Source of the DNA: Lomentospora prolificans
Taxonomy: Eukaryota; Ascomycota; Sordariomycetes; Microascales; Microascaceae
Length of the DNA stretch: 64,000 nt
NCBI GenBank assembly: GCA_029532625.1
Contig: JARFXM010000008.1
Span: forward strand, 2,852,001 to 2,916,000
Direction: 5' to 3'
Part shown: positions 22,965 through 35,456 of the stretch, one piece after another
Position numbering within the stretch: position 1 is the stretch's first letter
How the letters are laid out: each line of letters begins with the position of its first letter
The notes under the pieces: model-generated
Seen by the model: the letters and a program-made list of their open reading frames with translations, nothing else
What the model was told of the DNA's origin: nothing
The model's database searches: none
Position numbers and translations under genes: made by a program

Positions 22965-24827
22965 TCTTTGGATCTCTTTGGCGGTCGATTTGGTTATTTT
23001 CCGGAAGAAGAACGAAAAAGCTACCTTGATTAGACTTGGGGGCAGAGAGCGTTGTGTCCAGCGGCGAAGCTAGCGTGCAATGGTATATACCCTCAGCTGC
23101 CTTCAAACGAGGGTATCGCAATACTGCTTATTGTTTCTAGGTCAAGCTTGGGCAGTCCAATCTTTTCACTCCTTATATGCATAACTTCTACTGCCTTCAA
23201 CATCATTTGGCTCAATGGCTGGCTCTCGGAGTATTTCCGCTTGCATCTCTTAGGGCGCGTTCGTTCTGGGGGAGGGGCCGACTGCCCTGAACCCCTCACC
23301 CCCGCATTCCGAGATGCATCAAGTGATCACATTCAGGTGCCGGCGCCCGTTGTGGACCTGAAATATTAAGCTAGCCCGAAAGTCTGGTACGATTTATCGT
23401 GCGGGGAAGTCGACCACCCGGGTTTATCCCTGGGGAATCGGCGAGCATGGCTACACGCGATGCGAGAGTGGCACGCGGCAAGGAGCATCATGGTTCCAGG
23501 GAATTTGGAGAACTGGTGGATGATGGAGAGTTTGGGCTCCGTGCTACAGCATATTTTGGAGTCGAAGTCGCACAAACAAATGCTAGGGTGCTCCCAACTA
23601 GCCGGCCCAACTGAGGGAGCAGGCATACGTGCAGGCCTCGATGTTGCTCACCGGAAAACCCAACTTAATCCGAGACCGCATGGCCATGCTGACCGCGATG
23701 CTCTGTGATTTCAGAACATAGATTCTGAATACGCACTGCTTTGTCTTTGGTTTTATTTCATCTCAACGGGTTGTGTATTCCATCCCGAGTCATGGCGCAG
23801 TCCTCTCCTTGCAATGTGCAGCGCTGCAAGTAGACCAGGTGGGTGCGACGTGCGTGGAACTGCACGCGCGGTCCGCGAGTTTGTGTTGTACCCAAAATAT
23901 AATTGGTATGATGAACTAGGTCACTGTGAAAAGTAGTGTACACTACACTTTTTGGTCTACTTGTAACTTATACAACGGTGTGGCCACCTGTCTTTCTTCC
24001 CAACCTTGAAGCATCTGGACAGACTTCCTCCATCCTCAGGGTGCTTCTCATCAACTATTTACTCTCACACTTCGTCTCGGAAGCTGGGGGCGGGCGCTGG
24101 TCAGGGTGTGGTGTTCGGTAACGTGGGGGAGCGCTATTCCGAATCCGGCGTGTGGAGATTTTCGCACCTGGGGCCAGTGGAGAGAGATCTGGGGAACTGG
24201 ATGACACCCTCCCTGGCGAGAAGCTGGCGCGTCGCTGTTTTCTCCACGACCCGCTTGGGATCTGGCCGTGAGATTAACTCTTCTAGTACGCAGTAAAGCA
24301 AAGTCAACGAATGCGACTTGTGGGTTCATCTGGTATGCTTCACCATATACAACCCTTGCTTTTGCCATTGCCACGCTTCGTGCCTACAGACCGAGTCGCG
24401 ACAGATCCGTCTCAGCCGTGGGCGACCAACTCGACTTCCGACTCTTCAGACACACGTTGCCCACCCATCTCTCGAACCGGCCTCAAGCTTGGTCAACCCC
24501 AGGCGTGCAGGGGTTTGCCATCACTCCCATCCTTTCTCTTCTAGCTTTGCAGTTGCGTAACTCGGCCCCACCCCACCCCATAACTCGAGGGAGGTGCTCG
24601 AGGGAGGGTGAGCATTGTGGTGGACGACGACCAAGAACGTTTGGTGGAGAAGAAACAGTTGTATCACCTGGCTCTGCTGTCTGAGCGTTTCGGGTGTCGT
24701 GGGGTCCCCAGATTCCCCAGATTTCCATCCAGATTTCATTATTTATATCGTGCCAGAGACCCTTCCTCAGTGCTTAGTAACCTTTGGCCCAATATATGCC
24801 TTCCACAACCAACCCAACAGTATCACC
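22965..24827. other. Intergenic, no gene recognised
   Basis: About 1.9 kb between the divergent flavoprotein and MFS starts. Several short frames exist on both strands but none shows motifs or splice continuity. It should hold both promoters. Confidence 0.5.
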
Positions 24828-26828
24828 ATGAGCGACAACAAGCAGCCAATGGCGATGGAAAAGGGCCATTGTGACCTTCCCGAAACCAAGAGGGTTAGAA
24901 CCCTGGGCACAGTTCAGCTACGCCATCATGAAACCAACGAGATCATCTTGATTCCGACCCCTTCGAGCGATCCTAATGACCCGTTGAACTGGTACAGACT
25001 TTACGCCTTCTTTTTGCAGTGCTCATGGCTCTTTTCAGGCTGACCAGTCTTCGGTTATTAGGTCCCAAGCATACAAGTACTACATGGTCGTGGTCATATG
25101 CTTAGCAATGATGATGTCCAACTTCCTTGCCGCAGGTAAGTGGCGGGCAAAGCGCCACGATTCGCCCGAGATCAGTGCTAACTTTGGATTTGACAAGGTC
25201 CAACTATCGCAATCGTGTCCACTGCTATGGATTTCTTCCCTACGCTTCCCGTTCCGTCGGCCATCAGTCGAGTTGCCTACTTCTTTACGACCACCGCCTT
25301 GCTCCAAGGAACCAGCAACTTCTTCTGGGTTCCTCTTACCAACAAGTTTGGCCGACGCCCTGTCTACATCACTAGCTACGCCCTTTATTTTGCGTGTTGC
25401 GTCTGGCTCATCTTCGAGAAGCGCTATGGTGCTTTCCTGGCTGGTCGAATCTTGCTGGGAATCGGAGCCGGAGCTGCGGAGACCATTGCCCCTCTGTCTA
25501 TCGCCGATGTCTTCTTCTTGCATGAACGTGGTTTTGTCATGGCGTAGGTAGCAGACCAAGGATATTTACTTACCACAAGCAATTTACTGACCTTATCTTG
25601 TAGGCTCTACACCTGCTTTTTGTCGATTGGTGTGGCTGGTGGCATGATCATTGACGGGTAAGTGTTGGCACGGCTCACGGGCCTCGAGGTATACCAGTTT
25701 TACCAGCTAATGTACCCGCATCGATGTAGATTCATCGTCCTGCACCATGAGTGGCGGGTCATTTACCAGGTTGCAGCAGGGCTTATCGGCTTTGTGCTAC
25801 TTCTAGCCGTTTTCTCCTTCCCTGAAACGGCATACATTCGAGCTCAACCCCCAGCGGAGGAAGGCGAGGGCGGCGCGTCGGACAGCCTATCCAAAGGAAG
25901 TCCAGGCTCTCATGTCGAATTCCCTACTACCTCGCCGCCTGCTAAAGAGTCCTACATTGAAAGCCTCCGGATCTATCATCGCATTTGGACAGACGAGAGC
26001 CTCCTCAAGATGTTTGTGCGTCCTCTTGGCCTTATCCTCCTCCCTCCTGTTCTCTGGGCCGCGTTAGTTCAATCGGTTACTATTGGCTTCCTGGTCGCGG
26101 TTACTTCGAATGTTGCATCTGCGTACCAGCAAGCATACGCATTTGAGCCATGGCAGGTCGGTCTCTGCTTCGTTTCCGCCATTATCGGTTCTCTAGTGGG
26201 CATACCCGCTGGTGGCCACTTTGCGGATATTTGTGCCGACTTCTTTACCCGCCGCAACGGGGGTGTCCGCGTGCCGGAAATGCGATTGCCCACCATGACT
26301 CTATCCCTAATCAGCGCTCCTCTTGCGCTAGTATTGTATGGTGTAGGAATCGAAAAGCAGCTGCACTGGATATGCCCAACCATTGGGCTGGGCCTTCGTG
26401 AGTGCTCCCGCCTAACGTGGATCAAGTGATGCAGGCTGTTAACCAAGTTTCGCAGTCAATTTCTCCATTACTCAGGGCACAAATGTGTGTCTCGTCTATG
26501 TGATCGATGCCTATAGGCCGGTAGCAGGCGAGATTACTTTATCAGTAATGGGTTTCAAATGTGAGTCTAGCTGGCATTTCGGTCGTGGCGAATAACTGTA
26601 CTGACAAATACAGCCATGTTTGGGTTCCTCCTTTCATTCTACACAAACCCGTGGGTGGAGAAGTCGGGATATATTAATGCGTATGGCGCTATGGGAGGAA
26701 TCGCAGCCGCCGTTCTGATCCTCTGGGTGCCCCTTTACATCTGGGGCAAGGCACTGCGTCATGCCTCGTGGCATTGGCCCATCCTCCGCTACATTCACTG
26801 GGATGAGGATCGGGAGGTGGGAGAATGA
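24828..26828 (+). CDS. MFS transporter, DHA1-like, 12-TM
   Basis: Major facilitator of 541 aa in seven exons: 24828-24991, 25062-25135, 25198-25543, 25604-25657, 25730-26397, 26456-26560 and 26614-26828. The introns restore the frame exactly (for example NW-SQAYKYYM and AA-GPTIAIV). Hydrophilic N-terminus with SSDPNDPLNW, the usual pre-TM1 motif of fungal DHA1 transporters, then the loop 2-3 signature NKFGRRPVY, and RILLGIGAGAAETIAP in TM4/5. A long charged central loop (about residues 245-300) separates the two six-helix halves. It sits in the plasma membrane and moves a small molecule by proton coupling, as exporter or importer. It opens the metabolic gene run that continues to 42.5 kb. Confidence 0.9.
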
Positions 26829-27359
26829 TAATAGAGAATGTGTACTGTGTGTTAAACGGAAGGAGTGTAACAGAGGTAGCTGTGGTGATTCTCCATATCA
26901 TAAATGGAACCTTCATTTGAGTTTTGCTTATTACCGAGCATCATTCAGACTTTGTTGTGTATTGTTGTTTGCGCACATATGCTGTAGTGCCCTCGCCTGC
27001 TTGTTAAGGCTTACTCGTAGCCGGAAGCTCACCTTAACGTCCTTGGCGTGGTATCTGATGAGCTCGAAGTGGCTTATACTTGGGTCGACATTGTGGTACT
27101 TTGGATTGACTTGGACGGTATGTAGATTCACATAAGCACGAGGAACCTTCTATTTCCCAACTATCTTCAACGACTGTACAACATACCCAGTTCAATGATC
27201 ACCGCCCAGTTCGTAAAGCAAAGTATCCTCGTTTATGCGAGCCCCCGTTGCTCTCCAAGTCCTATGCACTGCCTGCGTTGAATGATTCCGATTAATGGTA
27301 TGCTCTGATATTCACGTCCGGTTCCATCCTCCCACTCCGCCAATGTCTGCTTACCGTAA
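26829..27359. other. Intergenic, no gene recognised
   Basis: 530 bp after the MFS stop with no supported coding sequence; 3' UTR expected. Confidence 0.5.
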
Positions 27360-28058
27360 TTATTCTAACCCTGAAGAACATAGCAGTGACGAATGCTCGT
27401 TCGTCGCCATCGCTATAAACCTCCGCTCCCTCGGATCAAGATTGTAGTTGATCGACCGGTGAGGCGGTACGCGGGGATGATCCGTTAGCCATTCGTCTGG
27501 GTTCTCGCCAGACATTAGCATCGAGGATTGCTGTCGCCCCGACTCGACATCCTCGCGAGACTCCGAGTTGGAATTGTGAATTTCGTAGACGGCGAGGACG
27601 GCGCTGAGATGCAGCGAGTGCGTCCTGGGCTGCTCTGATATGGTCGTTGTCGACATGTTTGGGTCAAATTGCATGAGAGGCTGTTGACGATGTAAGAAGC
27701 CCGGCTTAAACAAGGAAACGAGGATCATCTCATAGCTAGGGGTCCACAGGGGCCGTCCAGGCGCTCTTTGGGGATAGAGCGTCCCCGGATTCTCGAATAC
27801 GCCGCTCGGTTCGAATCTGTCCGACTGGTGCGGGCGGGCCACCGGGTGCGTTGGGGAATGGAGATAGTAGCCAATTTGGGGACGTTGTCGTTCAACCCGG
27901 CGCCGCTTATCGAAGAATCCGAAGCCTATGATGACCAAAAGCAAGTCTAAGAAATTATTGACGAGCGCGTGGAATATCCCCGTTTTGAACAAAACAGTCA
28001 TCCAAGATGGAATCGCAATCAGCATCCGCGTTATTAAGAAAGCTTGAGGAGACTTCAC
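27360..28058 (-). CDS. Hypothetical single-exon protein with one membrane segment
   Basis: Open frame of 232 codons. The N-terminus has a hydrophobic stretch (ALVNNFLDLLLVIIGFGFF) followed by a basic stop-transfer run (DKRRRVERQR). The rest is hydrophilic, Ser/Pro/Arg-rich and probably disordered. I recognise no family, and no intron is needed. It could be a real small membrane protein, part of a decayed larger gene, or chance. Frame length is the main support. Confidence 0.3.
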   Translation of the reverse strand: MKSPQAFLITRMLIAIPSWMTVLFKTGIFHALVNNFLDLLLVIIGFGFFDKRRRVERQRPQIGYYLHSPTHPVARPHQSDRFEPSGVFENPGTLYPQRAPGRPLWTPSYEMILVSLFKPGFLHRQQPLMQFDPNMSTTTISEQPRTHSLHLSAVLAVYEIHNSNSESREDVESGRQQSSMLMSGENPDEWLTDHPRVPPHRSINYNLDPRERRFIAMATNEHSSLLCSSGLE

Positions 28059-29241
28059 TTGGATGGATGGCCGCGTAGCGCAGCAATTCTACATACGAGA
28101 GCAGCTGTCGCGCACTCACCGCTCATTCCTTGCACAAAAAGACGAAATAATCGCGGGTATACTTGCAGACTCAACTAATACCAAGGCCGAAGCGATCGCC
28201 GAGGGCTTCTTGACATTATCTCCTAATCAAGTCGTACTTCGACCAAGTCGTGCCAAGCAACGAGTTGGCCGTTGGGTATCACGTTATCAAGGACGAAGTA
28301 ATTGATCCTTATCCGCATGTTCCCGAACGGCTACCCTCATACAACGATCGTTTCCATCAATTTGCGGTTCGATCTACACTACCATACGAAGGTTAGCCAG
28401 CCGCTGCGACCTTTGCGCAGCCAGGGTTATCTACTGATAGTGTCTGGAGGTGCTGTGCATAATCTATTCTAAAATGTTGGGATCCAATGATTTCTTATGG
28501 GGACAACATTGCGCAGCCCTCCCGAGCCGTGGGCGTTGGAATTCCAACAAAGTGTGGAGGACGCCCTGTGCCGTGGCGGAGGGCCACGGCTTCGCCGCGC
28601 AGTAACTAGGCTCATGAAACATCCTCTGTATCATGAAGCGCATGCCAGCGATGGCCACTCATGTCAATGTGCTTCGTGACTGGCGCAGCTGGAGAGGCAG
28701 AAGACAAGACCGCGCCGGTGGAGTTTGGAGCAGAGTATTGGGAGCTGACAAACATGTGTAATAGTCAGTATACTATTGAGTAGTGGAAGGCTACAGGAAG
28801 GCAGGTGGCTGCGTGAATGTGTCTACGGTGGTAGAGTAGGCCAGCCGCGGTCTGATAAGAGGACATTGCGACGATATTTTTTACGAGGGCAAGTGGTATG
28901 GCCGGTCAACAAGAATAAACGGGATAATAGTATGTATACGGTCGATTCTTGCTTCGCCCCAGGTGCGAGGCCGTCGAGTCAAAACATGGAGTTTTACTAC
29001 TCAACTCGAGGAGAGGTGGGAACGGGTGTCAATTCATTTTGCATTTTCTAGGCGAGATGACTTTCTCGTCTTTATTCTACCTTGGTGGGGATTACGGGAA
29101 GCACTACATAGTTCAACATGTTCGGCCCGAAGCAAATATGGTTGAATCCCTGAAACTTGTCCGGGGCCCTGCAGTTGAGTGGTTAGTCTAGGCTTTTTAA
29201 TCATGTACACTGCCTGAAATGTCCACGCTTTGGGCTTCTAC
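28059..29241. other. Intergenic, no gene recognised
   Basis: About 1.2 kb. Short frames only, with no family motif. Confidence 0.5.
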
Positions 29242-31057
29242 TCACCTATCGACAGGATCGTTATGTTGGAATACTCCACTCCCTTGGGTGTCTCCACTGG
29301 AGACCTCCAAGACGAGCCTCGCACCAGGCTCTAGAACAACGCAGGTAGGCCATACTTCAATATCTACCTCATAGATCTCGCCAATGATGACAGGGAGTAC
29401 GTCTGTACTGAGGTATTCTCGCCACGGTAGGTATTCCCGATGTTTTGGGTGGTTGTTCGCTACCTTGCGCAAACTGACTCTCAGCCAGCCCTTTGTGAGA
29501 GGAACCGGATCTCCCGCTGTGCCTGTATAGAATATTTCCTTGCCTTCAGGCGAGATATGGCGGAGCGTGACGAATAAGTCAATATCAGAGGGCGTGGGAC
29601 CGGCCGGTTGCGGTGTTGCGCTGACAAGGAGGTGGGCAACAATATTTCCCGTAACCTCGGTCTCGACTTCAAATGGGTCCGTCTGAAATTGGATGAATCG
29701 AGGCTGTTCCAGGGTGCCCAAGGCTTCGTACGTGAGCTTTTGTCGCCTGGTAGATGCTGCAATGGCTTGATGGAGGTCTGGTGTGAGACCCTTTTGCGGC
29801 GTTAAGTACCACTTCGTCCATTGTGTGCGAGCAATGGGCCATTCCGTCTCCGTTCGGCGAGGGAACGTTCTCTCGCCAGCTGGGTTGTTGAAGCCGACAT
29901 CCCCTTTTCGCAGGACGAGGTCTATGGGGGGCACTTGGCCAGTGGTCCAACCTCGCCGGTCATCTCCCTTCAAGAACGCATCGAGGAAAGAAAGTTGAAT
30001 CTCGACCTCCTCTTTGTAGTAGAAGGGTAGATCATGGCGACCAGTGATAACGCGTAGCCACTTTTGCTCTGAGCCGGCATGGACGTAACCTTCCATGTTT
30101 CCGCGTAAATGTAGGAGTATCCCACCCCAGTTGGCTACGGAGAGGAGAGGTACTTCGATGTCGCCAAGATCGTACTCCTTGGAAGAATAATACTCCTCAT
30201 CGCGAAATCGATATAGTTGGTTGTCAATAGTTTGGTCCCGACGGTTCTTCTCACGTTCCTCGGGCGAAAGATTTCCCTCCAGGCTCTCTGGGGAAGACTT
30301 TGGTCTCTTTGGCCCCTCCCCAGCCATATCCTTGACAATGACGATCTCTTCATCACGGGGTCTTCCGTATTGATTGGACACGACTTGACGATTCCACCAA
30401 AACTTGATGAAGTTGTTGGACAGAATGCCGCCGTGGCGACATCTGTCGCGGTAATAATCGGACATGCCTTCCCAAGGGATCATGGCTGCAAGGCCCTTGG
30501 GTTTCAACGCAGCGACACGCCATTGACTCCCGGCATAGTAGCTGATGCCTAACAGACCAACCTTGCCGCTGGACCAGGGTTGCTCAGCACACCATTCAAC
30601 CACCTCGAAAAAGGCTTCGCTCGTCCCGCGGGACATTGTATCCAGGAAGCCACGGGACTGGCCAATGCCCCTCTCGTCTGCCCGCACGACTGCATACCCG
30701 TGCTTCGTCCAGAATCCGGGATCCGGAGTCTCCCAGGCGGAGTGCACGGACTTGTGTTCGGGATTCACTTCTTCGAAGGATTTTGCGTGGAAACTGCCAG
30801 CAGTGTTAGCCAATTTTCTGGGACATCTTTCAAGAGAACAAGCGCACATACTCTCCATAAAATGCGTCTTTTCCATACGGGCCGTAGGTTACCAGTACGG
30901 GTACCTTGCTGTCCGGGCCTGAATTCTTGGGTCGATAGACATTGCATCGGACCAAACCGTCGCTTGACTTCAGTGTGACTGTAGCATTTTGCTCAAAGAT
31001 GTAGGGAAAGGAAGTTGAGTCTACGGTGTGTAGATCCGAGCGAATTTTGGTAGGCAT
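29242..31057 (-). CDS. CocE/NonD-family hydrolase (S15 peptidase-like), full length
   Basis: Predicted 585-aa hydrolase, exons 31057-30852 and 30793-29242, with a 58-bp intron (GTATGT to GGCAG). The order of motifs is that of CocE-type esterases: VLVTYGPYGKDAFYG, RADERGIGQSRG, the nucleophile elbow GISYYAGSQW, AMIPWEGMSDYYRDR, and VITGRHDLPFY, whose His is the likely triad His. From about residue 400 the C-terminal X-Pro-peptidase jelly-roll domain follows (VAHLLVSATPQPAGPTPSDIDLFVTL and RLVLEVSSGD). It cleaves an ester or amide; relatives include cocaine esterase and acyl-drug hydrolases, but the substrate here is unknown. A (GGT)n tract lies in the leader. It is immediately downstream of the regulator gene on the same strand. 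Compare the partial family member at 1-978. Confidence 0.88.
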
Positions 31058-31163
31058 GATTGTCGTACGATTGTAATTGTGCCGGGCGAGAGAGAGCGTG
31101 TGTGGATGGAGGTGTAGAGATGTACAGAGGCAGATGGCATGGTTTCTATTGCGTTTGTAGCTG

Positions 31164-31192
31164 CCACCACCACCACCACCACCACCACCACC
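31164..31192. repeat. (CCA)n microsatellite
   Basis: Nearly ten uninterrupted CCA units, in the 5' leader or promoter of the hydrolase starting at 31057. Confidence 0.9.
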
Positions 31193-31355
31193 TTGTGCAG
31201 TTGTGAGACTTGCGCTAACGACTAACAACGCCCCAACGATGTTCTTGGGGTACGCAATTGGGTGCGGGGGTGCCTTGAGTACTTCGGGATGTGGTCGAGT
31301 TTCTGCTTCCGATGTGGGGAGAAGGAGGGCGGGGCAGCGGGGAAAAGAGGAGGCA

Positions 31356-34353
31356 TTATGTCTTGATGCTAGTCGCAGCTCGGCCGAGGTTGTGGAGAAG
31401 CAGGTTTAGATTTTCGACTAGCGGGGGGAGAGCATCGCATCCGTGGAAATTGTTATTGAGCGTCTCCTGAACCATGTTGACAACCGATTCCTGGTCGGAG
31501 AGCGGGATCGGTGGCATCAACTCGGCGTGGGTACCGCTTGGCTGAATTACGCACAGGTCCGGCTTCCCCCGGCTGATAAACCGTTGAACAGCTGGCATGT
31601 CCGGTCCGTTCAGGCACACACTAATAGGGGGTGAGGGTCCATGAGCGGTGGGAAAGGTACAGGGTTCTGCTCCCTTGATCTCAGGGGCAATGCTATAAAC
31701 CCAGATCGTGAGCGCCGCTTGATAAACCCCAATTGCAAAAAATCCCCGAAGATGCATGGGCGTGAACTTTGCAGCGGCTCGTAGAACCTGCCCTGCATGC
31801 CATATAGCACGGCGTGATTCCTCGTTGTCAAGCCAGCCACGGAGAACCGGAAGGGCCCTCCTAGCGTCGTCTTGGGTGCCTTTGCCCGCGAAGAGCTCGA
31901 CTTCCTGGAATGGCATATGGAGGTGCATATAAAGAAGTTCGAGAAGCAGCATTGTCTCCCCTCTCGACGGAAGCTCTTCTTCGTCCGGGCAATTGATCCG
32001 GAAGTGATTTAATGCCTGCGAGATTTGTTGATGCTGGAGAGATAGGCCGGCGTTGGTGTCTCTGCACTGGCTGAGCGCCACGCGTAGTTGGTGGTAATGC
32101 CAAAACATGCCCCAGATGCCACAGAGGATAATGAGTTGGCAAAAGTGCTCGTCATACCAGTCATTGGGTTCGACCTGTTTATTCATGTACTCGACAAGGC
32201 TAACTGCGCTTGGCCCCTGTGACAAAGTCAAGTAAACCGTCTTCCACTCCTCGGCGCTCCTGGCGAGCCACAGGCGTCTCGATGCGGGCATCGGCGTCTT
32301 CATCTCGGCAAAAGATATCAACGGGTTTGTAGAAAGCGCAATGCTCGCCTGCGTATCAGTTATAAACGCCCGGTAGGCTATACGAGTGAAGCTTTCGTGC
32401 TCTACCCACGCAAGCCATTTCTGATGGAGGACGCTGCCGGTATCTTCGGGGAGAGGCGGGGGAGGGCAGTGACTGGGAGCATTGAATCTACCAGCCCGGC
32501 GAAGCATCTGATGAACGCAACATTCAGTTAATAACTAACGGCTGAAAACGTATATTAACAAGGTCAGGGGCGACGCACCGTATAGGGGTGTTGTCGGTGG
32601 CTCTCAGAAAGTTCAATTTTCCTCTTCATGCCGCTCCAAATGCCAACTTCTATTTGGCACGTAATTGCTTGCAAAACCCACAATTTTCTCGTTGCAGCAT
32701 TCTCTTCTTCGCATACCTGGCGAAGTGAACAACGAAGCGTCTCTTCCATGGCAAATCCTACTGTGTGCAGAAGTTTTGAGTCAGTCATCGTCGCACCAGC
32801 GGAGATGACAGAGGCGAGAAGTTCTGGCCTCTGTTGGCTGACGCTGAACGAGGCCTCGTGGATAAAGGAGTCAGCTTCGTATCGGTGATACGCGAAGAAG
32901 GCCTGTATTAGCGTGTCGAGGAGCGCCGGGGCGGGGAATGCCTTGGTAACGAGGCGCTTCTTGTCTGGTCTGCAGCTACTGAGTACCATTGACAGAATCT
33001 CGTCGCGGGCGGTCACGGGTACCTTCTTGTCGGCCAACGATGGATCAGGCTCGAACGGCGGAACGTTGAAAGACTCTGGCGGGCTGGGCCCCAACGCGGA
33101 CAGGCTCTCAATCCCCGAGCCGCCCTGGTCGTGTGTTGAGGGTTCCCAAACGCCCAAGGAAGATTGCTTGTAGGCCTCGATCCCCAAGGCAATATGCCTG
33201 TGCTGGGAAGTAGACTTGACCGCACTGGCATCGAGCGCAGAGCTTAGAGGTTGAACTGCGGCAAAATAATGAGAAGGGCTGGTTGGCAGGTTGGAGAGGC
33301 CCATAGCGACGTCTTCAAAGCCAAAGTCTCCTTCTACGGTGAAGTCTAGCAAGCCATGTAGGGCCTGAGTCGGATCGAAGTCATGCTCGTTGATGGGGCC
33401 AAAATCACTCGGGTGTCCATTGACAGCAGTCACGACACCACGCAGGAAGCTAGAAAAGTCGTGCTCCGCAAGGCCGGGCGGCTGCCCTTGGCCGAGCTGG
33501 AGATGTGATGGTTGTGGACCTGCCTCTCATGTTAGCCGGCGGCGATGGCAGAGTAATAAGCCTTGGCAAAAGTGGATGATATTACCCTGAAGTTCCGAAT
33601 CTATGGCACCAGGCGTCGTAACCTGCCCGTCGGTGCTGTGGAACATGGTGATGTTGCTTGTCTCAGTGCTTGGGGGACTGATTGCGACGCTGGGTTGCAC
33701 GCCTTTCATATGGCGTTAGTAAGAGGGCTCGGCTCCAGGTTGGGAAAGTGTCAGGTGCGCCGCGTCTTACCAGACTGCCTCTCAGGGGTTATGGAAAACT
33801 TATCACCAGTACGAGCGTCGCGCTGGCAGGTTATTCCTCTCTGGTGGCAGCGGTTGCATACTCGGTTTTCGTCGCATTTCAATTTGGCTGTAGCACATGC
33901 CTTGCAGGCCTGTGATACGCGTGGGCCCTGGTTGAGATGTCGCCGCTGTCGCTTGCCTCCTCGGTCGTCGGGGTCGTGGCAGGACATGTGTCGTTTCAGG
34001 AGATCTCTATGACGCGATTGGAAATTAGCACTTGCGAATCCGCGGTCGGTCGAATGGAAAGCCATACTGTCGGCCAAACGCCTTGTGGCAGGTCTCACAC
34101 CGAAATGGCCGGTCCTGCGAATCTACCGGGCTTGTCAGCTGAAGCTACACACCCGGAGTCATGCATAGATGCATTCATTCGTTTTTTTTTTGTCTTGATA
34201 GCTCGGCCACGTCGGACACTTACGAGATCGCACATGCCGCGCCAGGTGGTCAACACGACTAAAGGTCCGCTGGCAATGCGAGCATTGGAAAAGCGGTTTT
34301 GGAGGAGCCTTTCGCTCTAGCTGCTGCTCTAGCTGCTCTGTTTGAGAGTCCAT
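31356..34353 (-). CDS. Transcription factor with two C2H2 fingers, Zn2Cys6 cluster and fungal_trans domain
   Basis: Predicted 876-aa regulator, exons 34353-34224, 34122-34068, 34006-33771, 33702-33586, 33519-32579 and 32507-31356. Finger 1 is C-SH-C...H-VRS-H, with its last His created at the first splice junction. Finger 2 is C-ET-C-HKAFGRQDLLKR-H-MSC-H, completed by the second junction. A Zn2Cys6 cluster follows directly (CKACATAKLKCDENRVCNRCHQRGITC order of six Cys). The middle holds an acidic Pro/Ser linker and the C-terminal half is an all-helical fungal_trans region (SFIHEASFSVSQQRPELLASVISAGA onwards). C2H2-Zn2Cys6 hybrids are known nuclear regulators of fungal metabolic clusters. It lies between the hydrolase and the cupin on the same strand and is the obvious candidate regulator of the 24.8-42.5 kb run. 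Confidence 0.9.
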
Positions 34354-34821
34354 GCTTGCGAAAGTGCTTGCGAAATGGGCGGATCGGAAGATGTGCAATT
34401 CTGGATTTTGTTCAGGAGGGATCAGACCTGGGGATTCCGTTCGCGCACGCTAGTCCATCCAGTCCCAGAGTAACCCCCTGCTGGCGGTTTGGTGGGAAAC
34501 AGGGGAAAGCAGATGGTATTGATATTGATCTATTTGCGGGGTATTAGCGGTCCCCTAGCCCATTTGAAGTAAGGGCTTGCCTACCACAGGCCAATCAGTG
34601 GCGTGTTAATTCGTCGCCACCCTCGACTTCTCCATCACCGTGGAGCCGGTGGCCGGCTCCACCTAGAATTCTGAGCAAGGGAGTACAAAAGAATGCGCGG
34701 CACTACATGGTCTGTCTCTGCTACTACTACTAATAGGTCACGAGATAGGGAGAACGGGTCCAGCATGTGCTCTTCTCTTCCCCAACCATCTCTGGCTGCG
34801 GGGGCGTTACTATGACATTAA
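34354..34821. other. Promoter region of the transcription factor
   Basis: 468 bp between the regulator start and the cupin stop on the same strand. No coding sequence is supported. It includes a short (CTA)n run near 34720. Confidence 0.5.
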
Positions 34822-35456
34822 TCAAGGCTTATCTTCGTAGCCTGGGATGGTCTCAGTAGAGTTATCCTTCATCTCCTCCCCGTTGATGACAATCTTCTCG
34901 GCCGGTTGGAGCACGTACAGCATCCTGGCCCACGACGTCTCGCTTCGGTTCTTCCAAGCATGATTGGTACCGCGCTGCACCGATATATCCCCTCTCTTCA
35001 TGTGCCTCGACTCTCCAGAGTCTAGAATTAGATCTATCTCTCCTTCTAAAACCACGCCATAATCGAGACTGACGGTTCGGTGCATCGGGGACAATGCTCC
35101 GGGTGCCATGTCAACGACGCGGAGGACGGTGCCTGTGGAGTAATTCTGTCAGTCTATCCGTCCGCATGGGTAGTCTCGTGTTGTGTAATGCAAGCCCAAG
35201 CCGTACCTGTCGCAATAGTTATGCCAGGAAGATTTTCAGTGTATTTCTGGTATGTGGTAACATCGCTATCGTTCGAGAGAGGGACGGGGAATTTGTTTGT
35301 CGCGTAACAAAGCGCAAACTCCGCGCCGTCAGGGAGGGCCTGGAACGGAGCGGCCTCGGGCAATGCGTCCGAAAATGTAGTCCTCCCCTGTGCGTCATGG
35401 GTCGTGATAAACCGGCTGATGGGCCGGAGATCATTTGGCGTCCTTGCCGAGGCCAT
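34822..35456 (-). CDS. Single-domain cupin protein
   Basis: Predicted 186-aa protein, exons 35456-35207 and 35132-34822, joined across a 74-bp intron (GTACGG to CACAG). A conserved beta-barrel core is visible: PMHRTVSLDYGVVLEGEIDLIL (first cupin motif with His and Glu), then RGDISVQRGTNHAWKNRS (second motif with His). The metal set therefore looks mostly intact. N-terminal residues 1-80 form an extra strand-rich arm seen in fungal small cupins near secondary-metabolism and aromatic-degradation genes. It could be a dioxygenase, decarboxylase or isomerase; the exact reaction is unknown. It lies between the regulator and the FMO-decarboxylase fusion, all on the same strand. Confidence 0.85.
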
